Origin: a virus
Direction: 5' to 3' (one strand)
IMG/VR virus record: IMGVR_UViG_3300042698_000013
Location: 1 to 28,322 of that record
DNA: 28,322 bases
The notes beneath the pieces are model-generated. The model was not told where the DNA came from and searched no databases. It saw nothing but the letters and a program-made list of their open reading frames with translations. Position numbers and translations under genes: made by a program. Below, in pieces: positions 1 through 7,677 of the stretch. Every line of letters starts with the position of its first letter. The stretch's first letter is position 1.

Positions 1-1849
1 CCTCAATCGTGCCGAGCGTGCCTGAAATAAGGTTACTAATAATCGTCCATGCGCCGCTTAAGATGCGCTGTATTTCGCTGCTATGCTCATCAATGAAGCC
101 AGCAATCGCATTCAGCACAGGCGGAACGATACTGTTATAGATGTCAAGTCCAAGGTTGACGATCCGCACAATTGAATCCCATGCCGTTTGAAAGAACGCG
201 CTGATCTCATCGCCGTGTTCTTTGACAAAGCCAGTCACGACAGGCAACACCGCATTGGCGATGTTCTGATAGCCCGCCATGACATTGCCCACGACCGCAA
301 TCGCCTTATTCCAAATGCCGGTTAAGTCGTCAACCGCGCCGCCCAGGTCGCTTGTCTTATCGCTGGCCGTGCTAAACCATTTGACCAAATCTTGCGCCGC
401 AAAGACGATATCTTGGATCAGTTCACCCGGTAGCCCTAAGTCACTGGCAAGCCCGCCAATCGATTCGCCAAACTCGCTTGACATGGCCCCGGCTTCGTCA
501 AACGCGCCGACAATGTTCATCACATCGTCAACCAGCACGCCAATGCCGCTCACCACATCTTGGAGCGCGGGCGATAGGCGATTGAACGCCTCTTCATTCC
601 CAAACAGCGCATCGGCCATATCGGTCAAGGTGTTGACCGCTGGCGCGATCACGTTATTCATCAGGTCAGTTAAGATGGGCAGCAGCGCCGATCCGATCGT
701 AATCTGCAACGCTTCAACTGATCCCTTGGCGTTATCCATCGCCGTGTTAAAGCCTTGCTGTTTGAGTGCGGCATTCTCGGCAACGCCGTTCGCCTCTCCC
801 ATGGCTGCGGCCATGTTCTGGTAGCCCTTTGCGCCCATATCGGCCAAAGCCGCCGCGCTGCCCATGGCATCGTTGCCAAAGATTTGCTGGAGGGCTGCGG
901 CTTTCTGCTCTTTGGTCAAGCCGACAAGGCTATCTTGTAGGAGCTGTGCGGCCTGTTCAAAGCCGACAAAATTCCCCTGAGCATCGTAAAACTTGCTGCC
1001 CGTCTCTTCCGTGTATAGCCCTAGCCCCTCCATGGCGCTAATCGCCGGATCGGTCGTGGGCTGTAAGCGGGCGATCATATTCTTGAGACTGTTACCCGCT
1101 TCGGAGGATGAAGCGAAGCGCGGCGCAAGCGCGGCGAGTGTGGTTGTCAGATCGTCAAACGAGACGCCGGCAGTCTTGGCGATGCCTTGCGCGTTGAAGA
1201 TACCGAGCGACAGCCCTTTCACGTCAACCGCGCTGGCGTTCGCCGCCTTGGTCAGAAGGTCAGTTGAGTGCGTGAGAAAGTCGGCCTTTTGGGCGGCGGT
1301 GGCATTAGCATCAGACCAGCCGCCGAGTATCTTGCTGGATATCTCAGCCGCTGCAACGAGATCGCCCTCCATCGCCGCCGCTGCAAACTGGATATTCTGA
1401 CGTAAGCCGCCCGATGCCACGATGGCCGGATCAATGCCGCCCTTGATCATTTCGATCGCGGCCTTTTGCACGTCGGCGGTTGATACGGGCAACTCCTTGC
1501 CAATCTGAAGAAAGAGATCGCGGAACTGTTCTAGCCCCTTCGTGTCAACATCTTTGCCGGCAACCGCTTGGAAGTTGAGCATGCCCGCTTCAAAGTCGCC
1601 GGCCAGGTTGATACTATCGCCTACAAAGGCGGCGGTAGCTTTGGCGGCTTGCGCCAAAGCGTCAACCGCGATCGTGCCAATCTGACGCAGCGCACCGATC
1701 ATCACTTGACCAGCGGCGTTCACCTTGCCGCCGCCCTGATCGGCGCTATTCACAAAGGAATTGACCGAGTTCGTAGCGGCTTTCATATCCGCGCCGAATG
1801 CGTCATCCCCTTGCGCTATCAGTTGTACACCGGCCTGCTCTAGTGCCAT
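1..1849 (-). CDS. Tail tape measure protein, 3' end missing
   Basis: The reading frame starts at ATG 1849 (MALEQAGVQLIAQGDDAFGA) and stays open to the left edge, so only the first 616 residues are present. Tape measure proteins set tail length and are threaded inside the tail tube. Seen here: an Ala/Gly-rich, mostly helical protein with long low-complexity stretches, a central part typical of TP901-type minor tail proteins (residues about 70-390, with repeated GLG, AAAL and KQQGFNTAMDNAKGS-like segments), and hydrophobic segments after residue 400. Its start lies one base after the TAG of the tail chaperone extension frame (1850-1852), the usual order chaperone then tape measure. No tail-fused lytic domain is visible in this part. 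The family call is confident; the C-terminal half cannot be judged. Confidence 0.9.
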   Translation of the reverse strand, partial: MALEQAGVQLIAQGDDAFGADMKAATNSVNSFVNSADQGGGKVNAAGQVMIGALRQIGTIAVDALAQAAKATAAFVGDSINLAGDFEAGMLNFQAVAGKDVDTKGLEQFRDLFLQIGKELPVSTADVQKAAIEMIKGGIDPAIVASGGLRQNIQFAAAAMEGDLVAAAEISSKILGGWSDANATAAQKADFLTHSTDLLTKAANASAVDVKGLSLGIFNAQGIAKTAGVSFDDLTTTLAALAPRFASSSEAGNSLKNMIARLQPTTDPAISAMEGLGLYTEETGSKFYDAQGNFVGFEQAAQLLQDSLVGLTKEQKAAALQQIFGNDAMGSAAALADMGAKGYQNMAAAMGEANGVAENAALKQQGFNTAMDNAKGSVEALQITIGSALLPILTDLMNNVIAPAVNTLTDMADALFGNEEAFNRLSPALQDVVSGIGVLVDDVMNIVGAFDEAGAMSSEFGESIGGLASDLGLPGELIQDIVFAAQDLVKWFSTASDKTSDLGGAVDDLTGIWNKAIAVVGNVMAGYQNIANAVLPVVTGFVKEHGDEISAFFQTAWDSIVRIVNLGLDIYNSIVPPVLNAIAGFIDEHSSEIQRILSGAWTIISNLISGTLGTIE

Positions 1850-2158
1850 CTATTTCTTGTTCCGTTGCCGATAGGCATGATAGTTGACCACGGCTTCTGT
1901 TTGCATATGCGTGCGGTACGCCGCAACCACGAAGGCCATATCATCGCCGTCAAGATCGTTGAAGTCTGAGAACCAATCGATCCCTGCCCAGCGCGCCGCA
2001 AGAAACCATTCAAGAATGATGTTATAGCGAATGCCCGATCGCGGTATTTGCGGATAGTCGAATACCGATCGCCCTTTATAGGTCGCGTTGAAACGTGGCG
2101 ATCTGCGCCTGAACCGCTTCCTCGGTCGGTACCGAACGGCGCAATACGGCGCTAGCAA
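1850..2158 (-). CDS. Tail assembly chaperone, frameshift extension (T part)
   Basis: An open frame in the +1 register relative to the chaperone gene at 2076-2642, ending one base before the tape measure start. Read alone it would need a TTG start at 2158 with no clear ribosome binding site, and its first 20 or so residues are Arg-rich and look like out-of-frame sequence. From about 2089 onward the protein looks natural (NATYKGRSVFDYPQIPRSGI and so on, rich in Tyr, Trp and Asp). The simplest reading is that it is made as a fusion: ribosomes slip from TTT to TTC at 2093-2090 and continue in this frame, giving about 263 residues. Overlapping chaperones before the tape measure gene are the rule in long-tailed phages (the lambda G/GT arrangement, where the shift is -1). 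The +1 direction here is my inference. Confidence 0.65.
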   Translation of the reverse strand: MLAPYCAVRYRPRKRFRRRSPRFNATYKGRSVFDYPQIPRSGIRYNIILEWFLAARWAGIDWFSDFNDLDGDDMAFVVAAYRTHMQTEAVVNYHAYRQRNKK

Positions 2159-2642
2159 ACTCGGTCAAGTCATCAGGCGTTCCGGCTGCAACATGCATAA
2201 TAAAGAAAACGCGCTCGTTTTCCTCATCATTTAGGTTTGGATCAGGTTCGTATGGGGTTTGCGCTAGCTCTAATGACCGCTTGCGCCGCGCTATATCAGC
2301 GCGGGCGCGATCGTCTATCACCACATCGGCTTCAACTGCTGCAATCAGCAGCGTGCGGCGTGATAGCTCGACACGAATTTCTTGATCCCACTTTGCCTTA
2401 GCCGCGATGTAAGCCGGATCAGCCGGGTTTGCTTCCTGCCCTAGCTCCGTATCGAGCATGGGCGGCTGCGGCTCTGGCATATCGCGCATAATGCGCTGCG
2501 CAATGCTCTGCTGCGTGGCCGGGCCGACTTTGCGAAAGCCGATCGTGATGCCCGTATCACGAAAGGTATGCTGCGGCAGAGCGGGGACTGTTCGCCCCCG
2601 CTGCCCGCTTGTGCCGTTGATATGTTCCATCAGTTGTGTCAT
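2076..2642 (-). CDS. Tail assembly chaperone (G-like)
   Basis: A 188-residue acidic, helical protein with no membrane segment or enzyme motif. It lies between the probable tail tube gene and the tape measure gene, the position of the lambda gpG-type chaperone that holds the tape measure protein before tube polymerisation. ATG 2642 has an AAGGA nine bases upstream. Residues 1-45 look like an N-terminal beta-rich part; residues 75-185 are predominantly charged helix (KAKWDQEIRVELSRR, DEENERVFFIMHVA). The gene ends with TAA at 2076-2078, inside the downstream +1 frame. Function is inferred from position and size rather than from a diagnostic motif. Confidence 0.7.
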   Translation of the reverse strand: MTQLMEHINGTSGQRGRTVPALPQHTFRDTGITIGFRKVGPATQQSIAQRIMRDMPEPQPPMLDTELGQEANPADPAYIAAKAKWDQEIRVELSRRTLLIAAVEADVVIDDRARADIARRKRSLELAQTPYEPDPNLNDEENERVFFIMHVAAGTPDDLTEFASAVLRRSVPTEEAVQAQIATFQRDL

Positions 2643-2782
2643 GTGCTATAATCCTTATTGGGAGAGCGGCGATTGTGCGGCAGAACATCTCTATTCTGCG
2701 ACCATTGCCAGCCAGGAGGCACTACTCTGAGCGGAGTAATTACCGCCGAAAGTAGGCACAGGCCATCGCCGCACCCATCCAC
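2639..2782 (-). CDS. Small ORF between tail tube and chaperone genes
   Basis: A 47-codon frame begins with GTG directly after the TAA of the tail gene (TAAGTG) and ends with a TGA that overlaps the ATG of the chaperone gene (ACATGA). The product would be a Trp/Pro/Arg-containing peptide with two Cys near its N-terminus and no recognisable domain. In favour: it fills the only 140-base gap in this region and shows the same overlap style as its neighbours. Against: it has no convincing ribosome binding site and no family resemblance. It could equally be an untranslated spacer; the RNA has a short hairpin at about 2673-2698 (GCAGAA/TTCTGC arms). Confidence 0.35.
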   Translation of the reverse strand: MDGCGDGLCLLSAVITPLRVVPPGWQWSQNRDVLPHNRRSPNKDYST

Positions 2783-4342
2783 TTACACCCGGTTTGCAAT
2801 CCCAAGCTCCAAGATGCCATCAGTCCCGCCGCCCGAGAGCCCGCCCAATGCGATCGTGTTGCTATCCGTGGTCGGTTGCCCCGTGCGCGGTACTGCAATG
2901 CGGTTGAAGCGGCTCGCGGTCGGAAAGTTCTGAATGCGCTGGGTCACGACCGCCGAGCTAGCCCACTTCTGGCCGCCGTTCCACGAGGTGATCAGCCGGC
3001 CAGTCGGCGTTGCGGTACGCGCCGAGATGTGCAACACCTCGTCAGTCGCGCTCACGATGTCATCAATCACGGTCAACGCGCCGCCTGGAAGCGTAACCTC
3101 TGTAAAGGTTTCGCCGCCATCGGCGGTGTAATACACCTTGCCGCCGCTGGTGCCAATCCAGTAGCGATACTCGTCAAGCACGAGCACGGCGCGCACGGTG
3201 GCGCTGGTCGGACTGAGGGTCACGTTTGCCCAGGTCTGACCACGGTTGCCGCTCTTGACGATCTTTCCGCTATCGCCTACCACCACAAGCGCATCGTCGA
3301 GGCCGTGAATGCGCTGATAGTTGCTGGTGTTGACGTTGCCCGCGTCCAAGACGGTTACGCCGCTCGCCACATCAGTTGACTTATAAATGTAGCCGCCGTT
3401 CGCGCTGAAGTACAGCTCCGATGCGCCAGCGACAAAGATATCGGTCGGTTGCTTGCTGGCAACAAAGCCGGCGGTTACGTTCGTCCACGTGCCTGGCACG
3501 CCCGTAAGCTGGTTGATCTCCGCGAACCAGTAGCCGTTGCCCGTGGTATCCAGCACGATCAGGGTGTTGCCCGCAATGGCGATGCCGGTCGGATCAACCG
3601 TGCCGCCCATTCCCGTGATGTTCTGCTGCGCGAACGTCGCCCCGCCGTTGACCGTGTACACAATCTCGGCAGGCGTGCCAGGGCTGGCCGCGCCGCTTGA
3701 CTTCGTAACCGCGTACAGTCGGCTTGTGCCATTGTCGCCCGGCCCGCACGCGCCACAGTCGATACCGCCGCCCCATACCAGCCCTACCACTTCGCGCTCG
3801 ACTTCGCCCGCGCCTTTTTCGCCAAACAAAAACGCGCCGATCTTATAGATCGCGGTGCATTCAGCCGGGAGCGATGTCATGCTGGCATCATCGCTCTCTT
3901 GCGTGGTCAGGCCGGATTCGCTCTTGCTATCTGGCCGGGCGTAGCTGTAGATTTTAACGAAGTCTGACCAGCCGTTGATAAAGTCATCAGGCCGCTTGCA
4001 CACACCGACGCCTTCGTAGAAGTTGCTGGGACATCCGCCCTCAAAGTCAACCCACGGCACGCCGCCATGGCGCTCCATAAAGTTGATCGTGACAGTCGGG
4101 AAGCCGGGCGCGTCAACCGTTTCACCAATGCGCCGGTACGCGCCGCCAGCGCGGCGCAGCGGGTCATGGAAGTTGATCGGGTTGCGCCCGCCCGTGATGG
4201 GGTTTTCATCGTCCTCGAATACCATGTAGGTTTCATCCGCGCCCGCATACCGGGTCGGATTGAGCGGCGATGGCCCGCCGCGCTGGCTAAACGCCCGCCG
4301 ATGCTTCTGCGTAACAACCAAGTCTGCGCCTGGCTTTGCCAT
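2783..4342 (-). CDS. Probable major tail (tube) protein with C-terminal beta-propeller
   Basis: A 519-residue protein. Residues 1-190 are a compact N-terminal part without repeats. Residues about 205-519 form a beta-propeller-like region with four Asp-box-like motifs: TVNGGATF (230-237), SGNRGQTW (364-371), TADGGETF (406-413) and SWNGGQKW (453-460), each followed by hydrophobic strands, as in BNR/YCF48-type propellers. ATG 4342 has AAAGGAG seven bases upstream, among the strongest ribosome sites in the window, which fits an abundant virion protein. It precedes the chaperone and tape measure genes, the normal place for the tail tube protein. The tube assignment is from position; the propeller is seen directly. 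It could instead be a separate decoration protein with the tube elsewhere. Confidence 0.65.
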   Translation of the reverse strand: MAKPGADLVVTQKHRRAFSQRGGPSPLNPTRYAGADETYMVFEDDENPITGGRNPINFHDPLRRAGGAYRRIGETVDAPGFPTVTINFMERHGGVPWVDFEGGCPSNFYEGVGVCKRPDDFINGWSDFVKIYSYARPDSKSESGLTTQESDDASMTSLPAECTAIYKIGAFLFGEKGAGEVEREVVGLVWGGGIDCGACGPGDNGTSRLYAVTKSSGAASPGTPAEIVYTVNGGATFAQQNITGMGGTVDPTGIAIAGNTLIVLDTTGNGYWFAEINQLTGVPGTWTNVTAGFVASKQPTDIFVAGASELYFSANGGYIYKSTDVASGVTVLDAGNVNTSNYQRIHGLDDALVVVGDSGKIVKSGNRGQTWANVTLSPTSATVRAVLVLDEYRYWIGTSGGKVYYTADGGETFTEVTLPGGALTVIDDIVSATDEVLHISARTATPTGRLITSWNGGQKWASSAVVTQRIQNFPTASRFNRIAVPRTGQPTTDSNTIALGGLSGGGTDGILELGIANRV

Positions 4343-4354
4343 TGCTTTGCTCCT

Positions 4355-5656
4355 TTAAGCTAGAATGCCGGTTAGTTGCTGTTGATCCATGATGAATTTC
4401 CAGGCATAGACTTGGCCGCGCCTGGTACCGAAAGGGTTATTAAGATTTTCAGGTGAAATGCCAAACAATTCATCGCCGCGTGCGGTTTGGCTCAGATCGA
4501 ATTGCCAGTAATAGAGCGCCCGGTTTGCTTGCTCACAGCCGCAGACGTTGCGTGCCAGGTCAGCGGCGGCAAGCCGCGCTACCACGGTACGATATGGCTC
4601 TTGCATCAGGCCATCATTGCCCAGCGGAAAGCCGGCCAGGTAGCGCACCGTGACCCGATCGGGCTGGCTACAGACGTTCCAATCCAGCGCTGACCATACC
4701 TGGCTGGTGCTGTCATAGCTCGCTTGCGCGGGCGTGATCAAACCGTGGCGTGCATCGCGTATGCCTACCCGCGCTACCGCATTGGCGGTAGCCGCTGGAT
4801 CATATGGCGAGCCGCTATATGGGTCGGATACGCTACACCCGCTACAGCAGCACCACCAGCCATGGCTCGGATACGTCTCCCAGGTGATCACCGCTTGCGC
4901 CGTGCTGACCGTATTCCCATCGGTTGCGGTATAGCGCCGGTAGATATCCAGCGTGGTTACGAAGTTGCTAGCCGTATCCGGATCAATGCCGTTCGCCCCG
5001 ATGTTGATCGCGCCCTCGTATTTAATCGGCTTGACGCATAACTGCTTTGGCCCGCGTATCGTTACCGTGCCGCCGCTAATTGAGACAGTGACGGGCTGCA
5101 AGCGCCAGCGCGAGCTAAGCGCGGTGCTGGATTGCCAGCCATTAAACCTATCTGCCGAACTGAAGTACACCGCGATTTGCGAAACGTCGGTTATAGATGT
5201 GGCCGCGCTCACGGTAAACGTATCGTCAAAGCCATCGCCGTCACTATCGCTATAGGTTACGGTTGCATTCGTGCTGATGGATGCGACCGTTTCAACCCCT
5301 ACGGCGCGTACCTCCCCCTCGGTCAACTGCATGCTGAGCCATCGCCCATCGCTCCCCCATGGGCCGACTGACGCGGGCCATGGCAAGGTTTCCACCACAT
5401 AATGCGGCGCGGGTGAGTAGCCCAGGTAGTTGCGGAGTTTCGTTTCCGCATCTTCGATGGCTTGCATGACTGAGAGCGCGCCCGCCGCATCGCTGTTTTG
5501 CCATTCGTAGCGGCGCACGAGCGTATTGCAGCCGGTATCCACACGCAGATCGCCCGTGCCCGCGATGCCAAAGGCATGCCAGGGGTGCATGCCCATCATC
5601 TCCCAAAAGGTGTACAGCGGTAGCATGTTCTTAGGTGTCATATCGATATTCGCCAT
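4355..5656 (-). CDS. Phage structural protein, possible head-tail connector, with Ca-binding-like loop
   Basis: A 433-residue protein between small connector-region genes and the probable tail tube gene. Residues 40-100 contain a Tyr/Trp-rich segment with LRNYLGYSPAP; residues 137-145 read DSDGDGFDD, a thrombospondin/EF-hand-like calcium loop; around residue 268 there is an unusual WWCCCSGC cluster; the C-terminal 110 residues contain a helical part (RTVVARLAAADLARNVCGC). Start ATG 5656 overlaps the previous gene by 26 bases; ATG 5641 (residue 6) is an alternative. There is no enzyme signature. Gene order suggests a neck, completion or connector role, but I do not recognise the family with certainty. 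Confidence 0.6.
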   Translation of the reverse strand: MANIDMTPKNMLPLYTFWEMMGMHPWHAFGIAGTGDLRVDTGCNTLVRRYEWQNSDAAGALSVMQAIEDAETKLRNYLGYSPAPHYVVETLPWPASVGPWGSDGRWLSMQLTEGEVRAVGVETVASISTNATVTYSDSDGDGFDDTFTVSAATSITDVSQIAVYFSSADRFNGWQSSTALSSRWRLQPVTVSISGGTVTIRGPKQLCVKPIKYEGAINIGANGIDPDTASNFVTTLDIYRRYTATDGNTVSTAQAVITWETYPSHGWWCCCSGCSVSDPYSGSPYDPAATANAVARVGIRDARHGLITPAQASYDSTSQVWSALDWNVCSQPDRVTVRYLAGFPLGNDGLMQEPYRTVVARLAAADLARNVCGCEQANRALYYWQFDLSQTARGDELFGISPENLNNPFGTRRGQVYAWKFIMDQQQLTGILA

Positions 5657-5864
5657 CTAATACGGTGCCACCAGCGATCGATCCAGTCGGGCTATCTTGA
5701 TCAGGGCCATCTAAGATCGTGCCGCCTATCACCGATCCGGTACCGCTTGCCGCATCATAGATATAGGCATCGCCCTGGAATGGGAGATTATCGGGTGGCG
5801 GCGCATCAGCGCCGATCCCGATCTGGAACGGAATGCGGCCTTCGCTCAGGCGTGGCTTTGCCAT
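5631..5864 (-). CDS. Small virion-region protein with internal repeat
   Basis: A 77-residue acidic, Gly/Asp/Pro-rich protein. Its start overlaps the previous stop as TAATG at 5864. The C-terminal half contains two copies of a short motif, GSVIGGTILDGP and GSIAGGTVLDGE (about residues 43-72), seen at DNA level as an imperfect repeat between about 5660 and 5745. There is no membrane segment. The repeat looks like short beta-turn units, as in virion surface peptides or linkers, but I do not recognise a family. Confidence 0.6.
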   Translation of the reverse strand: MAKPRLSEGRIPFQIGIGADAPPPDNLPFQGDAYIYDAASGTGSVIGGTILDGPDQDSPTGSIAGGTVLDGEYRYDT

Positions 5865-6139
5865 TACTGATCAAGTCCCTGCTGAATAAGCAAGTCGGCC
5901 AGCCCATCACAGAGCTTCCCAAACCGATCGAACAGTGCGCGGAGTTGCGCGGCGGTAGGCGTACCGCCCGCCGCGCTGACCGCTGCCGCATCAATCGACC
6001 ATTGGCGCAATGCGTTATAGGACGTGCGCAGCCGGGTCGGCGCATCGCGGCGCTGGATCTCGGCGTCCGAGATGGTGCGCTGGGTGCGCTTTTTCAGCAC
6101 GCCATTTTCGTATTCTTCATCAAAGGCTTGTTCGGGCAT
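5864..6139 (-). CDS. Hypothetical phage protein (91 aa, helical)
   Basis: The chosen start is ATG 6139, which overlaps the upstream TAA as TAATG; a longer frame to 6214 would run through the upstream gene and is less likely. The protein starts with an acidic segment (MPEQAFDEEYENGVLKKRTQ) and then forms two or three amphipathic helices ending LIQQGLDQ. It is one of three small genes between the fibre-like gene and the 433-residue gene. Possible roles are head-tail completion or a small structural component; nothing in it is diagnostic. Confidence 0.65.
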   Translation of the reverse strand: MPEQAFDEEYENGVLKKRTQRTISDAEIQRRDAPTRLRTSYNALRQWSIDAAAVSAAGGTPTAAQLRALFDRFGKLCDGLADLLIQQGLDQ

Positions 6140-6384
6140 TAGCTCACCTGTACCGCGCCGCCAAATATTGTTACTGCCTGATCGGTGTCGATGTTCTCGC
6201 TGTTCTCTCGACACTTGCCCCGCGCCGCTTCAGCGATGGCGCTGTTCAAATCCTCGGCGGTCGCGTTGTCATCGACAAACACTTCAAACCCGGTATTCGT
6301 GCCGCCCGATGAAACCACGGTTCCCTGAATGTTGTATGCGCCGGGGTTGTAGTTGATCTGGATAGCCGATACTGCGATATACAT
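6139..6384 (-). CDS. Hypothetical small phage protein (81 aa)
   Basis: ATG 6384 is preceded by AAGGAG eight bases upstream, a strong site that marks a fresh translation start after the fibre-like gene. The protein begins MYIAVSAIQINYNPGAYNIQ, has beta-rich N- and C-terminal ends and a central acidic helix with one Cys. The TAA overlaps the next ATG. The strong ribosome site suggests a fairly abundant product such as a small virion component, but that is inference only. Confidence 0.7.
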   Translation of the reverse strand: MYIAVSAIQINYNPGAYNIQGTVVSSGGTNTGFEVFVDDNATAEDLNSAIAEAARGKCRENSENIDTDQAVTIFGGAVQVS

Positions 6385-6396
6385 GCGGGTTTCTCC

Positions 6397-7677
6397 TTAT
6401 GGGAAGCTTGCAATGCGAACCATCACGCCAAAGTCAAAACCATTCGCCGCCGTCGCTGATGCCGTCCATGTCGTACCAGTCCCAGGGAACGTGCCATATG
6501 CTTGCGCTACACGATAGCTGGTCAAATATGGCGATGAACTGATCGCGTCATTCACATCGCTGCCAGGTATATTGCCACGCTCAAATCGAATTGTTGGCGT
6601 ACCATCGCTATTTAGCGCGAGTAGATACAGCCCAGGCGCAAGTTGCTGGCTAATAGATGCGCTCTTAAAGCCGAGCGAATCCGCCGCAACCGTGCCACCG
6701 TCAACGACAAGGCTTGTCGGCTGGCGGTTCACATCGGCATTGTAAATCGCCATACGACATGTTGTGCCGCCCGCGCCCGCTGCCGTTACCTCAAGGGCCA
6801 GCCGATCGATCGTCATGGTATTCCAGACAATCATCGGAAAATAGCGCGCCTGATTGGCAACAATCGCTGCCGCCGCCGATGAAAGGAATACCACGCCCGG
6901 TACACAAAGCTGCGCCGATCCGCCGAATAATGCGCGCCCCTGTGGCACGGCTGCTTGCGCCCCCGCAATGCTCAGCACCTGCGCACCGGTCAATTCCTCC
7001 ACATCGCCCGCGTTGACCGTGGCCCGCCCAAGGATGCGCGACGTGGCGCTGACGTTCTGGATCTTGGCGTAGGTTACGGCGTCGTTGTCGATATTGGCCG
7101 TGGCGATGCTGTTGAGCAGGGCAATCGTTCCAAGCGAAAGCAGCCCGCGCATCGTGGCATAGTCGGCAGCCGTGATTAGGCTGCGCCCGTTCGCGCTGGC
7201 ATCGCTGATCAAGCTAGCCGTGATGCTGTTGAGTAGCGCCAGCGTTCCGAATGACGGCTTATTCGGCAGCGTTGACCAGTCATAGTTACTGATCAGCAGG
7301 CGTAGTAAAATCGCGTTCGATAGGGTTATATCATCAGCGGCCCGCGTCCCCGCCTCACTCGCAATCGCCGCCGCATTCGTGCTATCCGCGGCTTGCAAGT
7401 CGGTAAAATCGCCCGCAATCGCCGCGTGCCTGACTGTCGCCCCCGCGCTGTGCGCGCTGGCGCTCGTGCCATCGAATGCGCGTGTTACCGTAAATGTGGT
7501 ACCGGCCTTTACGGTAACTTGTACTACCTCTTCAGTCGCCAGGCCGGGATCAAGCACGGCGGCGAACGGCGCAGCCGGCCAGCCGCTTGCGCTGGCAACC
7601 ACAAAGCTACCATCGCCCGCGCCTATCGCGCCGGTTAAGGTCGTATCAACAGCGGTGTTGCTGTAGTTACGCGCCAT
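6397..7677 (-). CDS. Phage fibre / appendage protein
   Basis: A 426-residue Ala/Ser/Thr-rich protein. Residues 10-90 match the widespread fibre-anchor pattern (TTLTGAIGAGDGSFVVASAS, then EEVVQVTV and FTVTRAFDGT followed by AHSAGATV). The middle has repeated short units such as ALLNSI and the fibre motif SRILGRATVNAGDVEEL (about residues 213-229). The last 190 residues form a beta-rich C-terminal domain (TTCRMAIYNADVNRQP, GLYLLALNSDGTPTIRF), which may be the host-contact or glycan-binding part. The start overlaps the end of the kinase gene by 11 bases. It is not known whether it sits on the head, neck or tail; its place on the head-proximal side of the tail genes leaves a head fibre possible. 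Being Ser/Thr-rich and next to the glycan cassette, it is a candidate acceptor for glycosylation. Confidence 0.75.
   Translation of the reverse strand: MARNYSNTAVDTTLTGAIGAGDGSFVVASASGWPAAPFAAVLDPGLATEEVVQVTVKAGTTFTVTRAFDGTSASAHSAGATVRHAAIAGDFTDLQAADSTNAAAIASEAGTRAADDITLSNAILLRLLISNYDWSTLPNKPSFGTLALLNSITASLISDASANGRSLITAADYATMRGLLSLGTIALLNSIATANIDNDAVTYAKIQNVSATSRILGRATVNAGDVEELTGAQVLSIAGAQAAVPQGRALFGGSAQLCVPGVVFLSSAAAAIVANQARYFPMIVWNTMTIDRLALEVTAAGAGGTTCRMAIYNADVNRQPTSLVVDGGTVAADSLGFKSASISQQLAPGLYLLALNSDGTPTIRFERGNIPGSDVNDAISSSPYLTSYRVAQAYGTFPGTGTTWTASATAANGFDFGVMVRIASFP

Noticed and set aside
279-1400. Several plus-strand frames opposite the tape measure gene
   Set aside because: Low-complexity Ser/Ala/Pro sequences with no start signals; they are antisense shadows of a long coding gene.
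2644-2652. Plus-strand TGCTATAAT, an extended -10 like that at 8881
   Set aside because: No plausible plus-strand gene follows, and the bases belong to the chaperone leader on the minus strand. Left as chance unless a transcript is seen.
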